DNA of 64,000 nucleotides from Rhodococcus sp. RD6.2 (GCF_001040705.1 NZ_CVQP01000009.1:106139-170138); one strand, 5' to 3'; counted from the stretch's first letter, positions 45,937 through 54,361 are shown. Numbers and translations: made by a program. Notes: generated by a model not told the origin, from the sequence alone.

Positions 45937-45981
45937 GGATTTACTGTAACCCGGCGCGGACGGACACCTTGGTGTTCGGCG

Positions 45982-46296
45982 TCAGTGCAGTGCCTTGAGT
46001 CCGATCACGCATCCGACGATCCCCAGGATCAGCAGGATCTTGACGATCGAGGCGGACTCGCTGCCGGTCACCATCGCGTAGCCGACGGTCAGCGAGGCGC
46101 CGATACCCACCCAGACCGCATAGGCGGTGCCGACGGGAAGGGTGCGCATCGCATAGGCGAGGCCTGCCATGCTCGCGACGATCGTGATGCCGAAGACCAC
46201 GGTGGGGGCGAGGCGGCTGAATCCGTCGGACTTGCCGAGGGCGGTGGCCCAGACGGCTTCGAGGACGCCGGAGATGACGAGAACGATCCATGCCAT
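45982..46296 (-). CDS. gdx: SMR-family guanidinium exporter (Gdx/SugE type)
   Basis: 104 residues with four transmembrane helices and the essential Glu13 in G-V-L-E-A-V-W-A-T-A-L-G-K. W-A after V and G-T-A-Y-A-V-W-V-G-I-G match the SugE/Gdx branch rather than the drug-exporting Qac branch. Gdx exchanges guanidinium for protons. A guanidine-III riboswitch lies directly upstream, which supports this assignment strongly. The AGGAG site sits between the riboswitch and the ATG. Confidence 0.92.
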   Translation of the reverse strand: MAWIVLVISGVLEAVWATALGKSDGFSRLAPTVVFGITIVASMAGLAYAMRTLPVGTAYAVWVGIGASLTVGYAMVTGSESASIVKILLILGIVGCVIGLKALH

Positions 46297-46312
46297 GACG
46301 AGACTCTCCTAG

Positions 46313-46353
46313 GCACCGTCTTGTCGCTGGCCGGGTACGGTGCGCTCGTCCGG
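46313..46353 (-). ncRNA. Guanidine-III riboswitch (ykkC-III)
   Basis: Read on the minus strand, the 41 nt begin CCGGACGAG, continue CGCACCGTACCCGG, then CAGCGACAAGACGG and end TGC. These are the conserved elements of the guanidine-III aptamer as known from Thermobifida fusca, in the same order. The stem GCACCGT / ACGGTGC pairs fully, and one base pair differs from T. fusca in a compensatory way. It ends 4 nt before the AGGAG ribosome site of gdx, so ligand binding could open or block translation. Confidence 0.93.
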
Positions 46354-46430
46354 ATGTCGTCGTTGACGCCTCCACCGTAGCAACGGCTCACGGTGCTTAG
46401 GGCTCGGGTGTGAGCGATCTGACCGGTCGT

Positions 46431-46448
46431 TCACAGGAAACTCGCAGT
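46431..46448 (+). promoter_or_regulatory. PhoP-type direct repeat upstream of phoP
   Basis: TCACAGG-AAAC-TCGCAGT is a 7-4-7 direct repeat like the M. tuberculosis PhoP box (TCACAGC-N4-TCACAGC). It ends 43 nt before the phoP start and predicts autoregulation. Confidence 0.72.
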
Positions 46449-46491
46449 CTTCGGTCAGCGTCCCGCCAGCGAACGGGGTGATGATGGCGAG

Positions 46492-47196
46492 GTGACTGGG
46501 ACGAAGACCGACGCCAAGATCCTGATCGTCGACGACGAACCGAACATCGTGGAACTGCTCTCGGTGAGCCTGCGGTTCCAGGGATTCGACGTCGACACCG
46601 CCTCCACCGGCGCCGAGGGTCTGGACAAGGCGAAGGTGTTCCGCCCGGACGCGCTGATCCTCGACGTGATGATGCCCGGCATGGACGGCTTCGGCCTGCT
46701 GCGTCGACTGCGCGCCGACGGAATAGACGCGCCCGTCCTGTTCCTCACCGCCAAGGACTCCGTCGAGGACAAGGTGTCGGGGCTGACGCTCGGAGCCGAC
46801 GACTACGTGACCAAGCCGTTCAGCCTCGAGGAGGTGGTCGCGCGACTGCGGGTCATCCTGCGTCGAGTCTCCAAGTCCGGCAACGAGATCGAGCCGTCCC
46901 GGATCACCTTCGCCGACATCGAACTCGACGACGACACCCACGAGGTCTGGAAGGCAGGGGAGCAGGTGTCCCTGTCGCCGACCGAGTTCACCCTGCTGCG
47001 CTACTTCATGGTCAATGCCGGTGTGGTGCTGAGCAAACCGCGCATCCTCGACCACGTCTGGCACTACGACTTCGGCGGCGAGGTCGGCGTCGTCGAGTCC
47101 TACGTGTCGTACCTGCGACGCAAGGTCGACACCACCGAACCGCGGTTGATCCACACCCTGCGCGGCGTCGGCTACGTCATGCGCGAGCCGAGGTAG
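46492..47196 (+). CDS. phoP: Response regulator PhoP
   Basis: 234 residues, OmpR class: receiver domain with acidic pocket D-D-E (about 14-16), phospho-acceptor Asp58 in L-I-L-D-V-M-M-P-G-M-D-G-F, conserved Thr and Lys, then the winged helix (about 140-234) with L-S-P-T-E-F-T-L-L-R-Y-F and V-V-E-S-Y-V-S-Y-L-R-R-K. It is very close to M. tuberculosis PhoP along its length. In mycobacteria PhoPR controls cell-envelope lipids, acid response and secretion. GTG start; the kinase gene follows after 4 nt. Confidence 0.92.
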   Translation: MTGTKTDAKILIVDDEPNIVELLSVSLRFQGFDVDTASTGAEGLDKAKVFRPDALILDVMMPGMDGFGLLRRLRADGIDAPVLFLTAKDSVEDKVSGLTLGADDYVTKPFSLEEVVARLRVILRRVSKSGNEIEPSRITFADIELDDDTHEVWKAGEQVSLSPTEFTLLRYFMVNAGVVLSKPRILDHVWHYDFGGEVGVVESYVSYLRRKVDTTEPRLIHTLRGVGYVMREPR

Positions 47197-47200
47197 CGGG

Positions 47201-48595
47201 GTGCTGCGACTGCACCCGGCTCCGCTGCGCGTCACCCTGGTCGCGACGCTCCTGGTCCTGACGGCGCTCGGTCTGCTCGCGTCCGGGATCGCGGTGACGT
47301 CGGCGATGACGAACTCGCTGATCTCGCGGATCGACAGCTCGCTCGAGGACGCGTCGCACACGTGGGCGAAGCCCCGCATGCATCCCCTGCCTCCGCCGCC
47401 GACGTCGGAGCTGGGGCCGTCGCGTCCGCCGAGTCAGTTCTACGTCCGCAGCGAAACCCCGGGCGAAGTGCCGCGTGTCATAAACGACCAGGCTGTCGCG
47501 CCGGATCTGTCGGAGGTGCCGGTCGGGACGCCGGTGACGGTCGGGTCCGTCGGTGACCCCGACAAGCACTGGCGCGCATTGACCTCCACGACGTCGGACG
47601 GCACCGTCACCGTCGCCGTGCGGCTCGGCGACGTCGACGCCACCGTCGAGCGGCTCATCGGGCTGCAGATCGGTATCGGGGTCGTGGTGCTGCTCGCACT
47701 CGGTGTCATCGGCTACTTCGTCGTTCGGCGCAGTCTGAAACCGCTGGTGGAAGTCGAGGAGACTGCCGCAGCGATCGCGGAAGGCCGCCTGCATCAACGC
47801 ATTCCGGTCCGCGAGGATCGGACCGAGGTCGGGCGACTGACGGTCGCGCTCAACGGCATGCTCGAACAGATCCAGACCGCGTTCGCGGCGACCGAGGCGT
47901 CCGAGGAGTCGGCGCGCCGGTCCGAGGAGAAAATGCGGCGATTCGTCGCCGACGCGAGCCACGAACTGCGCACGCCCCTGACCACGATCCGCGGTTTCGC
48001 CGAGTTGTACCGGCAGGGAGCCGTCACCGACGCGGGTCAGGCGATGTCGCGGATCGAGTCCGAGGCCTCCCGCATGGGCTTGCTCGTCGAGGATCTGCTG
48101 ATGCTGGCGCGGCTGGACGCGCAGCGCCCGCTGGAGAAGGCGCCGGTCGACCTGCTGACCGTGTCGGCGGACGTCGTGCACAACGCGCGGGCGATCGCGC
48201 CCGATCGTGCGATCTCGTTGGAGGTCGTGGGCGGCCCGGGCCGCCCGGAGGTGCTCGGCGACGACGCCCGGCTGCGCCAGGTGCTGACCAATCTGGTCAC
48301 GAACGCTCTCGTCCACACCCCGGACGACGCCACCGTGACCGTGCGGGTCGGCACGGTCGGCGACGACGCGCTGCTCGAAGTCGCAGACACAGGGCCCGGG
48401 CTCGACGAGGAGGCGCGCGAGCGGGTCTTCGAGCGCTTCTATCGCGCCGACTCGTCCCGGACGCGTCAGTCCGGCGGCAGTGGTCTCGGCTTGTCGATCG
48501 TCGCGGCACTCGTCGCCGCGCACGGCGGCACCGTCACCGTGGACTCGCCCGAAGGCGGGGGAGCGGTGTTCCGGGTCCTGCTTCCGCGCCAGTAG
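47201..48595 (+). CDS. phoR: Sensor histidine kinase PhoR
   Basis: 464 residues: transmembrane helix 1 (about 10-32), extracytoplasmic sensor (about 33-150) with a P-P-P run, helix 2 (about 155-177), HAMP, HisKA with His254 in F-V-A-D-A-S-H-E-L-R-T-P-L, then N, G1 (D-T-G-P-G-L) and G2 (G-G-S-G-L-G-L-S-I) boxes of the ATPase. GTG start 4 nt after phoP, hence an operon. Confidence 0.92.
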   Translation: MLRLHPAPLRVTLVATLLVLTALGLLASGIAVTSAMTNSLISRIDSSLEDASHTWAKPRMHPLPPPPTSELGPSRPPSQFYVRSETPGEVPRVINDQAVAPDLSEVPVGTPVTVGSVGDPDKHWRALTSTTSDGTVTVAVRLGDVDATVERLIGLQIGIGVVVLLALGVIGYFVVRRSLKPLVEVEETAAAIAEGRLHQRIPVREDRTEVGRLTVALNGMLEQIQTAFAATEASEESARRSEEKMRRFVADASHELRTPLTTIRGFAELYRQGAVTDAGQAMSRIESEASRMGLLVEDLLMLARLDAQRPLEKAPVDLLTVSADVVHNARAIAPDRAISLEVVGGPGRPEVLGDDARLRQVLTNLVTNALVHTPDDATVTVRVGTVGDDALLEVADTGPGLDEEARERVFERFYRADSSRTRQSGGSGLGLSIVAALVAAHGGTVTVDSPEGGGAVFRVLLPRQ

Positions 48596-48650
48596 CAGTG
48601 CGTGTTTCGGTTCGCCGGGTGCAACAGCTGACGCTCGGTAGGGTGGGCCG

Positions 48651-49616
48651 GTGACATCGAGACAACCACTGTTACCCGTCGGCCGGCACACCCGGACCCT
48701 GATCCTCGCCGCGATGATCGTGATGCCGATGGCATCCGCATTCCCGGCGCCGGCCCTCGCCTCCGTTCCCGCGGCTGGTCCGATGGCATCCGCATTCCCG
48801 GCGCCGGCCCTCGCCTCCGTTCCCGCGGCTGGTCCGGTGGCTCCCGCTGCTCCGGACCGGCAACCGGTCAGCGAGCGCTATGCCGCGACCGGCCCCCATG
48901 CGGTCACATCCGTTGCGGTACCCGGATACCAGTTGTTCCACCCCGCAGACATTGCCACCAGCCTCGACCGCCATCCGGTGGTCACCTTCGGCAACGGAAG
49001 CTACGCGACGTACAAGCAGTACGAGGAGTTGCTGCGGCACCTTGCCTCATGGGGCTTCGTCGTCGTGGTCGCCGACAGCAGCGTCACCGGTGACGGGACG
49101 GAGATCCTGGCGGCAGCGCGCTACGTCCTGGCAGAGAACGACAATCCGGAGAGCGTCTTTCACGACCGCATCGACGTCGCGCGCGTCGCCGCAGTCGGGC
49201 ATTCGCAGGGGGCCGGGGGCTCGATCAACGCCAGCACCAACTCCGACGGACTCATCACCTCCACCGCCGTGCTCGACCTCCCGGACCCCTGGTGGGCGAC
49301 TCGACCCGTCGACGCGATCGACGTGGCTCGGCTGACGGGTCCCGTGTTCTATCTGACCGGGTCCGACGACCCGGTGTCGACGGCGATCCCGCAGGCCGCC
49401 TATCACGCCGTGAGCCCCGTTCCGGCGGCCCGCGGCCGCCTGCTGGGTGTCGGCCACAACTGGCCGGCCGACGGGGGTGGGTTCCGCGGGTACCTGACCG
49501 CGTGGCTGCGTTTCACCCTCACCGGCGACGCCGACGCCGCACGCGCCTTCGTCGGTCCGGCACCGGAACTGCTGGCCGATCCGCTGTTCGACGGGACCGC
49601 GGTTAAGGGTTGGTGA
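48651..49616 (+). CDS. Secreted alpha/beta-hydrolase, lipase/cutinase-like
   Basis: 321 residues with a signal peptide, followed by a hydrolase with nucleophile G-H-S-Q-G-A-G (Ser about 185), Asp in G-S-D-D-P and His in G-V-G-H-N-W. This is the layout of the polyester hydrolase/chlorophyllase-like lipases. The leader carries an exact 18-residue duplication (P-M-A-S-A-F-P-A-P-A-L-A-S-V-P-A-A-G twice). GTG start; it follows phoR by 55 nt and could be co-transcribed. Confidence 0.82.
   Translation: MTSRQPLLPVGRHTRTLILAAMIVMPMASAFPAPALASVPAAGPMASAFPAPALASVPAAGPVAPAAPDRQPVSERYAATGPHAVTSVAVPGYQLFHPADIATSLDRHPVVTFGNGSYATYKQYEELLRHLASWGFVVVVADSSVTGDGTEILAAARYVLAENDNPESVFHDRIDVARVAAVGHSQGAGGSINASTNSDGLITSTAVLDLPDPWWATRPVDAIDVARLTGPVFYLTGSDDPVSTAIPQAAYHAVSPVPAARGRLLGVGHNWPADGGGFRGYLTAWLRFTLTGDADAARAFVGPAPELLADPLFDGTAVKGW
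48726..48833 (+). repeat. 54-bp perfect in-frame tandem duplication
   Basis: Copies at 48726-48779 and 48780-48833 are identical. They code the end of the signal peptide and the start of the mature region twice. Identity at silent positions shows a recent event. Confidence 0.95.
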
Positions 49617-49644
49617 TCGCCTGGCGCGGTTTGATCGGGTTGTT

Positions 49645-50799
49645 CTAGGTGAGGACGGCCTCGTGCCTGCGACGGTCGAACTCGGGTAGGGGGCGACGCT
49701 CCCGCAGCGTCTCGGCGATCCGGGGATCGGCCAGGTGCAGGCGGCCGATTCCTGCGAGGTCGAATTCTTCTGCGGCCATCCGCCGTTCGAGCTCGGCGAC
49801 GTTGTCCACGGACTCCACCGTCGGGCCTGCCAGCCTGCCGTCCCGCAGGGATGCACCGAGACCGACGCTGCCGACCGCCATCGCGATCGCTCCGGTGGTG
49901 CGCTTCGCCCAGCCGGCCAGCGACAGGTCGCTGCCCTCGAACGCCGGAGCGTCGAAACGGCGTGAGCTCGCGTCGAGTACGTCGACACCCGCGTCGACCA
50001 GCGCGTTCAGGATCACGCCCAGCTCCTCCGGGGTGTCCGCGATGCGGCCGGTGTAGTTCTGTTGCTTGTGCTGCGAGAAGCGGTACAGGATCGGCATGTC
50101 GTCGCCGATCACCTCGCGGATGGCGCGGACCACGGCCGCAGGGAACGCGGTGCGGCGCAGCAGGTCTCCACCCCACGCGTCGTCACGACGGTTGGTCGAC
50201 GACCACAGGAACGCATCGAGCAGGTAGCCGTGGCCGCCGTGGATCGCGACCGCGTCGAACCCGAGGTCGACTGCGGTGCGGGCGGCGTCGGCGAACGACT
50301 CGATGACGCAGTCGATGTCGGATTCGGTCATCGCCGCCGTCGGCGCGGCGGAGCGTTCGACGTACTCCTGCGGATACGAGGTCACACCCGGCTCGCCCCA
50401 CAGACCCGACGGCCGCATCGGCGCGACGTCGTCGACGTGGCGCATCGCGCCGAACAGTGGACCGACGTGCCACAGCTGCGGCGCGATGCGTCCACCCGCC
50501 TCGTGCACGGCGTCGACCACGCGCCGCCAGCCGTCGCGCGCTGCCGGATCGTGCAGGTTCGGCACGTCCGGGTGGTCCATCGCGCTCGGCAGATCGATGC
50601 CGACGCCCTCGGTGACGATCAACCCCGTGCCGCCCGCAGCGCGTCGGCGGTAGTACTGCGCGACCGCGTCCGTCGGGACGCCGCCCGGTGACGCAGTCCG
50701 GGTCATCGGGGTCATGACGATCCGGTTGGGCAGGTCGAGCCCGCGAACACGCAGGGGACGGTGGAGCGGGGAATCGGTGGCGGTCACGGTGGCGGTCAC
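49645..50799 (-). CDS. Old Yellow Enzyme-family NADH:flavin oxidoreductase
   Basis: 384 residues of the FMN-binding OYE barrel: L-P-N-R-I-V-M-T-P-M-T-R at the start, Q-L-W-H-V-G, H-G-G-H-G-Y-L-L-D-A-F-L-W-S, and W-G-G-D. The active-site H-G-G-H pair fits the His/His subgroup. Such enzymes reduce activated alkenes. The GTG start at 50799 is very close to GGAG; GTG 50787 is an alternative. It is separated from the HIT gene by a terminator. Confidence 0.87.
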   Translation of the reverse strand: MTATVTATDSPLHRPLRVRGLDLPNRIVMTPMTRTASPGGVPTDAVAQYYRRRAAGGTGLIVTEGVGIDLPSAMDHPDVPNLHDPAARDGWRRVVDAVHEAGGRIAPQLWHVGPLFGAMRHVDDVAPMRPSGLWGEPGVTSYPQEYVERSAAPTAAMTESDIDCVIESFADAARTAVDLGFDAVAIHGGHGYLLDAFLWSSTNRRDDAWGGDLLRRTAFPAAVVRAIREVIGDDMPILYRFSQHKQQNYTGRIADTPEELGVILNALVDAGVDVLDASSRRFDAPAFEGSDLSLAGWAKRTTGAIAMAVGSVGLGASLRDGRLAGPTVESVDNVAELERRMAAEEFDLAGIGRLHLADPRIAETLRERRPLPEFDRRRHEAVLT

Positions 50800-50814
50800 A
50801 ACTCCTGAAGGGGA

Positions 50815-50850
50815 CGGGCGGGGTACCCAATCAACCGGGAACCCCGCCCG
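50815..50850 (-). terminator. Terminator after the HIT gene
   Basis: A GC-rich hairpin (GGGCGGGGT and CCC arms with one mismatch) lies 37 nt after the HIT gene stop. Confidence 0.55.
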
Positions 50851-50886
50851 CCCGCCCGCCCGATCCCGCTCGCCGGGACCGTGAAA

Positions 50887-51312
50887 TCAGTCGGGGACGT
50901 TGGCGCCGTGGCCGAGGTCGCGGAGCGCAGCCTTGATGGTGGCCTGCGCCTCGTCGAGGGATTCCGGCGACGGGCTGGGGTCGGCACCGGAGATGTTGAA
51001 GTCGCCGAGGCTGTACGCGGGGAACACGTGCAGGTGCAGGTGCGGGACCTCGAGGCCGGCGATCAGCAGACCGGCGCGGGGCGCGTCGAAGCCCCTCCGG
51101 ACGGCCTGACCGACGATCTGCGCGACCTTCGAGACCTTCGCGAACACCTCGCCGTCGAGGTCCTGCCACTGGTCGATCTCGGCGCGCGGGACCACCAGGG
51201 TGTGCCCCTTGGTGATCGGGTTGATGGTCAGGAAGGCGACGACGTCGTCGTCCTCCCAGACGAAGCGGCCCGGCAGGTCGCCGGCGATGATCATGCTGAA
51301 CACGGATGCCAT
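50887..51312 (-). CDS. HIT-family nucleotide hydrolase/transferase
   Basis: 141 residues with the histidine triad H-L-H-L-H-V-F (about 91-97), [12 protein letters not shown] and F-S-M-I-I-A-G near the start. HIT proteins hydrolyse adenosine phosphoramidates or dinucleotides. It is short and has no signal sequence. Confidence 0.88.
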   Translation of the reverse strand: MASVFSMIIAGDLPGRFVWEDDDVVAFLTINPITKGHTLVVPRAEIDQWQDLDGEVFAKVSKVAQIVGQAVRRGFDAPRAGLLIAGLEVPHLHLHVFPAYSLGDFNISGADPSPSPESLDEAQATIKAALRDLGHGANVPD

Positions 51313-51364
51313 GGCTGCGATTATGCGCCGACGAGTGCGACACGGGCGCGGCGGAGACCGATCA

Positions 51365-51387
51365 AATCATTGGTGTTGCCAATGATT
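51365..51387. promoter_or_regulatory. Perfect palindrome before the extradiol dioxygenase gene
   Basis: Arms AATCATTGG and CCAATGATT (9 bp) with a TGTTG spacer, flanked by ATCAA and TTGAT. It is AT-rich against its surroundings. It lies 61 bp before the dioxygenase and 53 bp before the HIT start. The MarR gene just beyond the dioxygenase is the obvious candidate to bind it. Confidence 0.75.
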
Positions 51388-51448
51388 GGTTGATCCAGTA
51401 TTAGTGGTGGGGGCATCCGAACTCGTCTCTGATCGAAGGGGTCACACC

Positions 51449-52348
51449 ATGATTCAAGAACTGTCGTACGTCGGAATCGGGTCGCCGCGAGCCGAGGACT
51501 GGCGTACATACGGGACGTCGCTGCTTGGCTGCATGGCCGCACCGGACGGGCCGGACGGCGCGATCCGCCTCGCCGTCGACGACATCCGGCACCGCATCTC
51601 GATCCATCCGTCGGATCAGGACGAATTGCGCTACGTGGGGTGGGGGATGGCCAACGAGACCGACCTCGGACGGTTCGCCGACCGGCTCGGCTCGCGCGGT
51701 GTCGAGATCCGTCAGGGTGACGCGGATCTGCGGGAGGAACGGGAGGTGGCCGATCTGGTGTGGTTCGAGGACCCGTGGGGAATCCGTCACGAACTGGCCT
51801 GGGGGAAGAGCGCCGACCCGATGTCCTTCACGCCCGGTCGGCCGATGAAGGGCGGGTTCGTCACCGGCGATCAGGGGCTCGGACACATCGTCCTGCAGGT
51901 TCCGGACATCGACGCCGCCAACGAGTTCTACGTGGACCTACTCGGCTTTCGGCTGTCGGATCGCATCACCAACAAGCACTTCGGAGTTCGCTTCTATCAC
52001 GTGAACGGGAGGCACCACTCCCTCGCGCTGTCGGAACTGCCGGGGCACACCGGCTTCAATCACCTGATGCTCGAGGTCGAGTACATGGACGACCTCGGAC
52101 GGCTCATCGACCTGCTCGACGTTCACGACGTCGAGATCATGCAGTCGCTCGGACGGCACACCAACGACCTGATGACCTCGGTGTACATCGGAAGCCCGTC
52201 GGGGCTGCAGATCGAGTACGGCCACGGCGGACTCACCGTGGACGACCTGAGCTGGATCGCGCGGACCTACGAGAATCCCAGTTCGTGGGGCCACAGATTG
52301 TCGGCGGCCGCGCGGTCGCGCCGACCGGGCATCGTCCGACCGGTCTAG
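51449..52348 (+). CDS. Type I extradiol dioxygenase (BphC/HsaC-like two-domain VOC)
   Basis: 299 residues with two VOC domains. The C-terminal domain has the metal facial triad: His in G-L-G-H-I-V-L-Q-V, His in G-F-N-H-L-M-L-E-V and Glu in G-L-Q-I-E-Y-G, plus H-H-S-L-A-L. These enzymes cleave catechols next to the diol with Fe(II). The substrate is unknown; a steroid-ring catechol is possible given the genome but is not shown. GAAGGGG precedes the ATG. The last bases overlap the convergent MarR gene. Confidence 0.87.
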   Translation: MIQELSYVGIGSPRAEDWRTYGTSLLGCMAAPDGPDGAIRLAVDDIRHRISIHPSDQDELRYVGWGMANETDLGRFADRLGSRGVEIRQGDADLREEREVADLVWFEDPWGIRHELAWGKSADPMSFTPGRPMKGGFVTGDQGLGHIVLQVPDIDAANEFYVDLLGFRLSDRITNKHFGVRFYHVNGRHHSLALSELPGHTGFNHLMLEVEYMDDLGRLIDLLDVHDVEIMQSLGRHTNDLMTSVYIGSPSGLQIEYGHGGLTVDDLSWIARTYENPSSWGHRLSAAARSRRPGIVRPV

Positions 52349-52782
52349 AGGGATTCCGCGAGGCGACTCGACAGCTTCGCCAATGTGACGCGGTCGCGTG
52401 CAGCGAGCACACCGAACACCGATTGCTCGAGCTCGTCCAGGGCTGCGTCCGCGTCACGGAGCCTCCCGAGGCCTGCCGGGGTGATGGTCACGATCTGCCG
52501 CCGACGGTCCTCGGGGTCCCGCTCGCGAACAACGAGCCCCGGCTTCTGGAGGCCGTCGAGGTACGCGACGATGTCGCCGGGGTCGACGACGACCCGGAGC
52601 GCCAATTCCTTCTGATGGCACGGCCCCAGTTCGTTGAGGATGCTCAAGATTGCGTGGTGGTTCGGCAGCAATCCCAGTCCCGCAAGGGTTTCCGCGTACT
52701 GCTGCCGCACCTTCATGGCCGCCTTGACCAACTGGTAGCCAGGTCGGTCCGAAAGTCGCGGGGCGCTGGCGGGCGAATCCAT
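52345..52782 (-). CDS. MarR-family transcriptional regulator
   Basis: 145 residues (147 from GTG 52788) with a MarR winged helix: L-P-N-H-H-A-I-L-S-I-L-N-E-L-G, Q-K-E-L-A-L-R, and the wing D-P-E-D-R-R-R-Q-I-V. No ribosome site is visible, so it may be leaderless. It converges on the dioxygenase gene with a 4-bp overlap and may repress it through the palindrome at 51365. Confidence 0.88.
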   Translation of the reverse strand: MDSPASAPRLSDRPGYQLVKAAMKVRQQYAETLAGLGLLPNHHAILSILNELGPCHQKELALRVVVDPGDIVAYLDGLQKPGLVVRERDPEDRRRQIVTITPAGLGRLRDADAALDELEQSVFGVLAARDRVTLAKLSSRLAESL

Positions 52783-52823
52783 GCCCACAGCATAGGGCGC
52801 GGCGAAGTCGCCGTTCCGGCTGC

Positions 52824-53315
52824 TCAGCCCGCCGAGCTCGGCGCCGTCGGGCGGACCGCGGTGGACCTCTGCTCCACCGCGTCCCCCACCTCCACCAGCG
52901 CGCGGCGCAGCATCGCTCCGTAGTCGTCGTCGGGCAGGGCGTCCGCCCGGGCGCGCCCGGCCTCGACGTGCTCGCGGGCCGCATCGAACGATCCGAGACG
53001 GCGCAGGTTGTCGGCGATGTTGAGGTGCAGGGACGGGTAGAAGCCGGCGACCTGCAGGGAGGCGTGGTGGTCCTGGGCGCGGGCGTCGGTGAGCGCGGAC
53101 GCCGCATCGAGGGCACGGACATCCCAGATCAGCGCCTCCGCGGCGTCGGAATACAGGTCGGCCAGGTAGTGCGCCAAGGTGCAGCGGTGCAGCGCGTCGC
53201 CGGTCGGGGTGATCTCGTCCCAGAGTGCGAGCAGCCGAGTCCGGGCGGCGTCGGTGTCGCCCTGCCGTCCCGTGGTGACGGCCTCGATGATGGCGTCCAT
53301 CGTCGTGTCGGTCAT
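52824..53315 (-). CDS. Helical repeat (TPR-like) protein coupled to the MerR-clamp gene
   Basis: 163 residues, all-helical. A-D-N-L-R-R-L-G-S-F-D-A-A-R-E-H-V-E-A-G resembles a tetratricopeptide unit. The start overlaps the stop of the MerR-clamp gene by ATGA, so the two are made together. No catalytic motif. Function unknown; it may be a partner of the regulator. Confidence 0.7.
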   Translation of the reverse strand: MTDTTMDAIIEAVTTGRQGDTDAARTRLLALWDEITPTGDALHRCTLAHYLADLYSDAAEALIWDVRALDAASALTDARAQDHHASLQVAGFYPSLHLNIADNLRRLGSFDAAREHVEAGRARADALPDDDYGAMLRRALVEVGDAVEQRSTAVRPTAPSSAG

Positions 53316-54361
53316 ACGTCTTCTCCTTCGTGTCGGACGGGCATGGCGAGGGTGGTCAGGTCGCCGTCGTCGGCGGACCGGACGACGACGGGCTGGTCGG
53401 GGGCGGCGATGTCGAGCATCACGTCGGGGCCCGCGGTGGTGGCGATCGCGGGGTGCAGGGTGGTCACCTCGAACGCGAGCGTGACGGCGTCACCGTGCAC
53501 GGACGCCGAGAGGTGGACCGCGTCCGATCCGGGTCCGGTCACCGTGAGCGCACCCTCGGAGACTGCGAGGACGATGCGGTCGCCGTCGATCCTGGACATG
53601 GCTTCCACCAACAAATTTCGTGGCAGGACGGCGCGCGTGCGGACCGGGGCGAGCGCGTCGAACACCGCACGGTGGTCGGGGAAGGGTTCGGGCAACAGTC
53701 GGCAGGCGCGCGTCCCGGACTCACCACCGTCGGCGACGAGGGAATGCGCGTCCGCACGCAGATCGACGACCGGCCTGCGCCGCATCCAGGCCAACGCCAG
53801 ACGCAGATCGTCGCCGCCGACGGTTCCCACCCACACGGCACCGGGCCGGTCCAACGCCACTGTCCGCGTCGAGAGCCGATAGCGGTCGGTCGCCGTCAGC
53901 ACGAGGCCGTCCTCGGACGACTCGACGTGGACGCCGGTCAGCACCGGATGCTCGGAGTCGTGGGCGGTCGCCGCCAGCACCTGCTCGACGGCCGCCGCGA
54001 ACGCCGGACCCCGGACCGTCGCGACCGGGACCGACACGCCCGACCGGCCGAGCGCGACGCGGACGGCGGCGGCGGTCGCGCGGGCCTGCCCGACCCGGGT
54101 CGCGAGCTCGTCCACGTGCTCGTCGATCAGCGCGGACGCCCGATCGGATCCCGCGGCCAGGACCTCGACGACCCGATCGAGCGACATGTCGATCTCGCGG
54201 AGTCGCCGGATCGTCACCGCCCGGTCGAGCTGCGCGGGGGAGTAGTACCGGTAGCCCGTCGCCTCGTCGACGTCGGCAGGGACGAGCACACCGGAGTCCG
54301 CGTAGAAGCGCAGCGCGCTCTGTGTGATGCCGGTCGAGCGGGCGAACACGCCGATGGTCAT
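53312..54361 (-). CDS. MerR regulator fused to DNA polymerase III beta-clamp-like domains
   Basis: 349 residues from ATG 54361; GTG 54382 and TTG 54406 are alternatives. Residues 1-70 are a MerR helix-turn-helix (T-I-G-V-F-A-R-S-T-G-I, R-F-Y-A-D-S-G-V-L, G-Y-R-Y-Y), followed by a helix (about 75-105). Residues about 115-349 resemble DnaN: P-V-L-T-G-V-H-V-E, T-A-T-D-R-Y-R-L-S, F-P-D-H-R, and at the end V-V-V-R-S-A-D-D-G-D and L-A-M-P-V-R, like the clamp's Y-L-L-M-P-V-R. I recall similar fusions being annotated in actinobacteria but no known role. It is divergent from the GT2 gene across a PhoP-type box. Confidence 0.83.
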   Translation of the reverse strand: MTIGVFARSTGITQSALRFYADSGVLVPADVDEATGYRYYSPAQLDRAVTIRRLREIDMSLDRVVEVLAAGSDRASALIDEHVDELATRVGQARATAAAVRVALGRSGVSVPVATVRGPAFAAAVEQVLAATAHDSEHPVLTGVHVESSEDGLVLTATDRYRLSTRTVALDRPGAVWVGTVGGDDLRLALAWMRRRPVVDLRADAHSLVADGGESGTRACRLLPEPFPDHRAVFDALAPVRTRAVLPRNLLVEAMSRIDGDRIVLAVSEGALTVTGPGSDAVHLSASVHGDAVTLAFEVTTLHPAIATTAGPDVMLDIAAPDQPVVVRSADDGDLTTLAMPVRHEGEDV

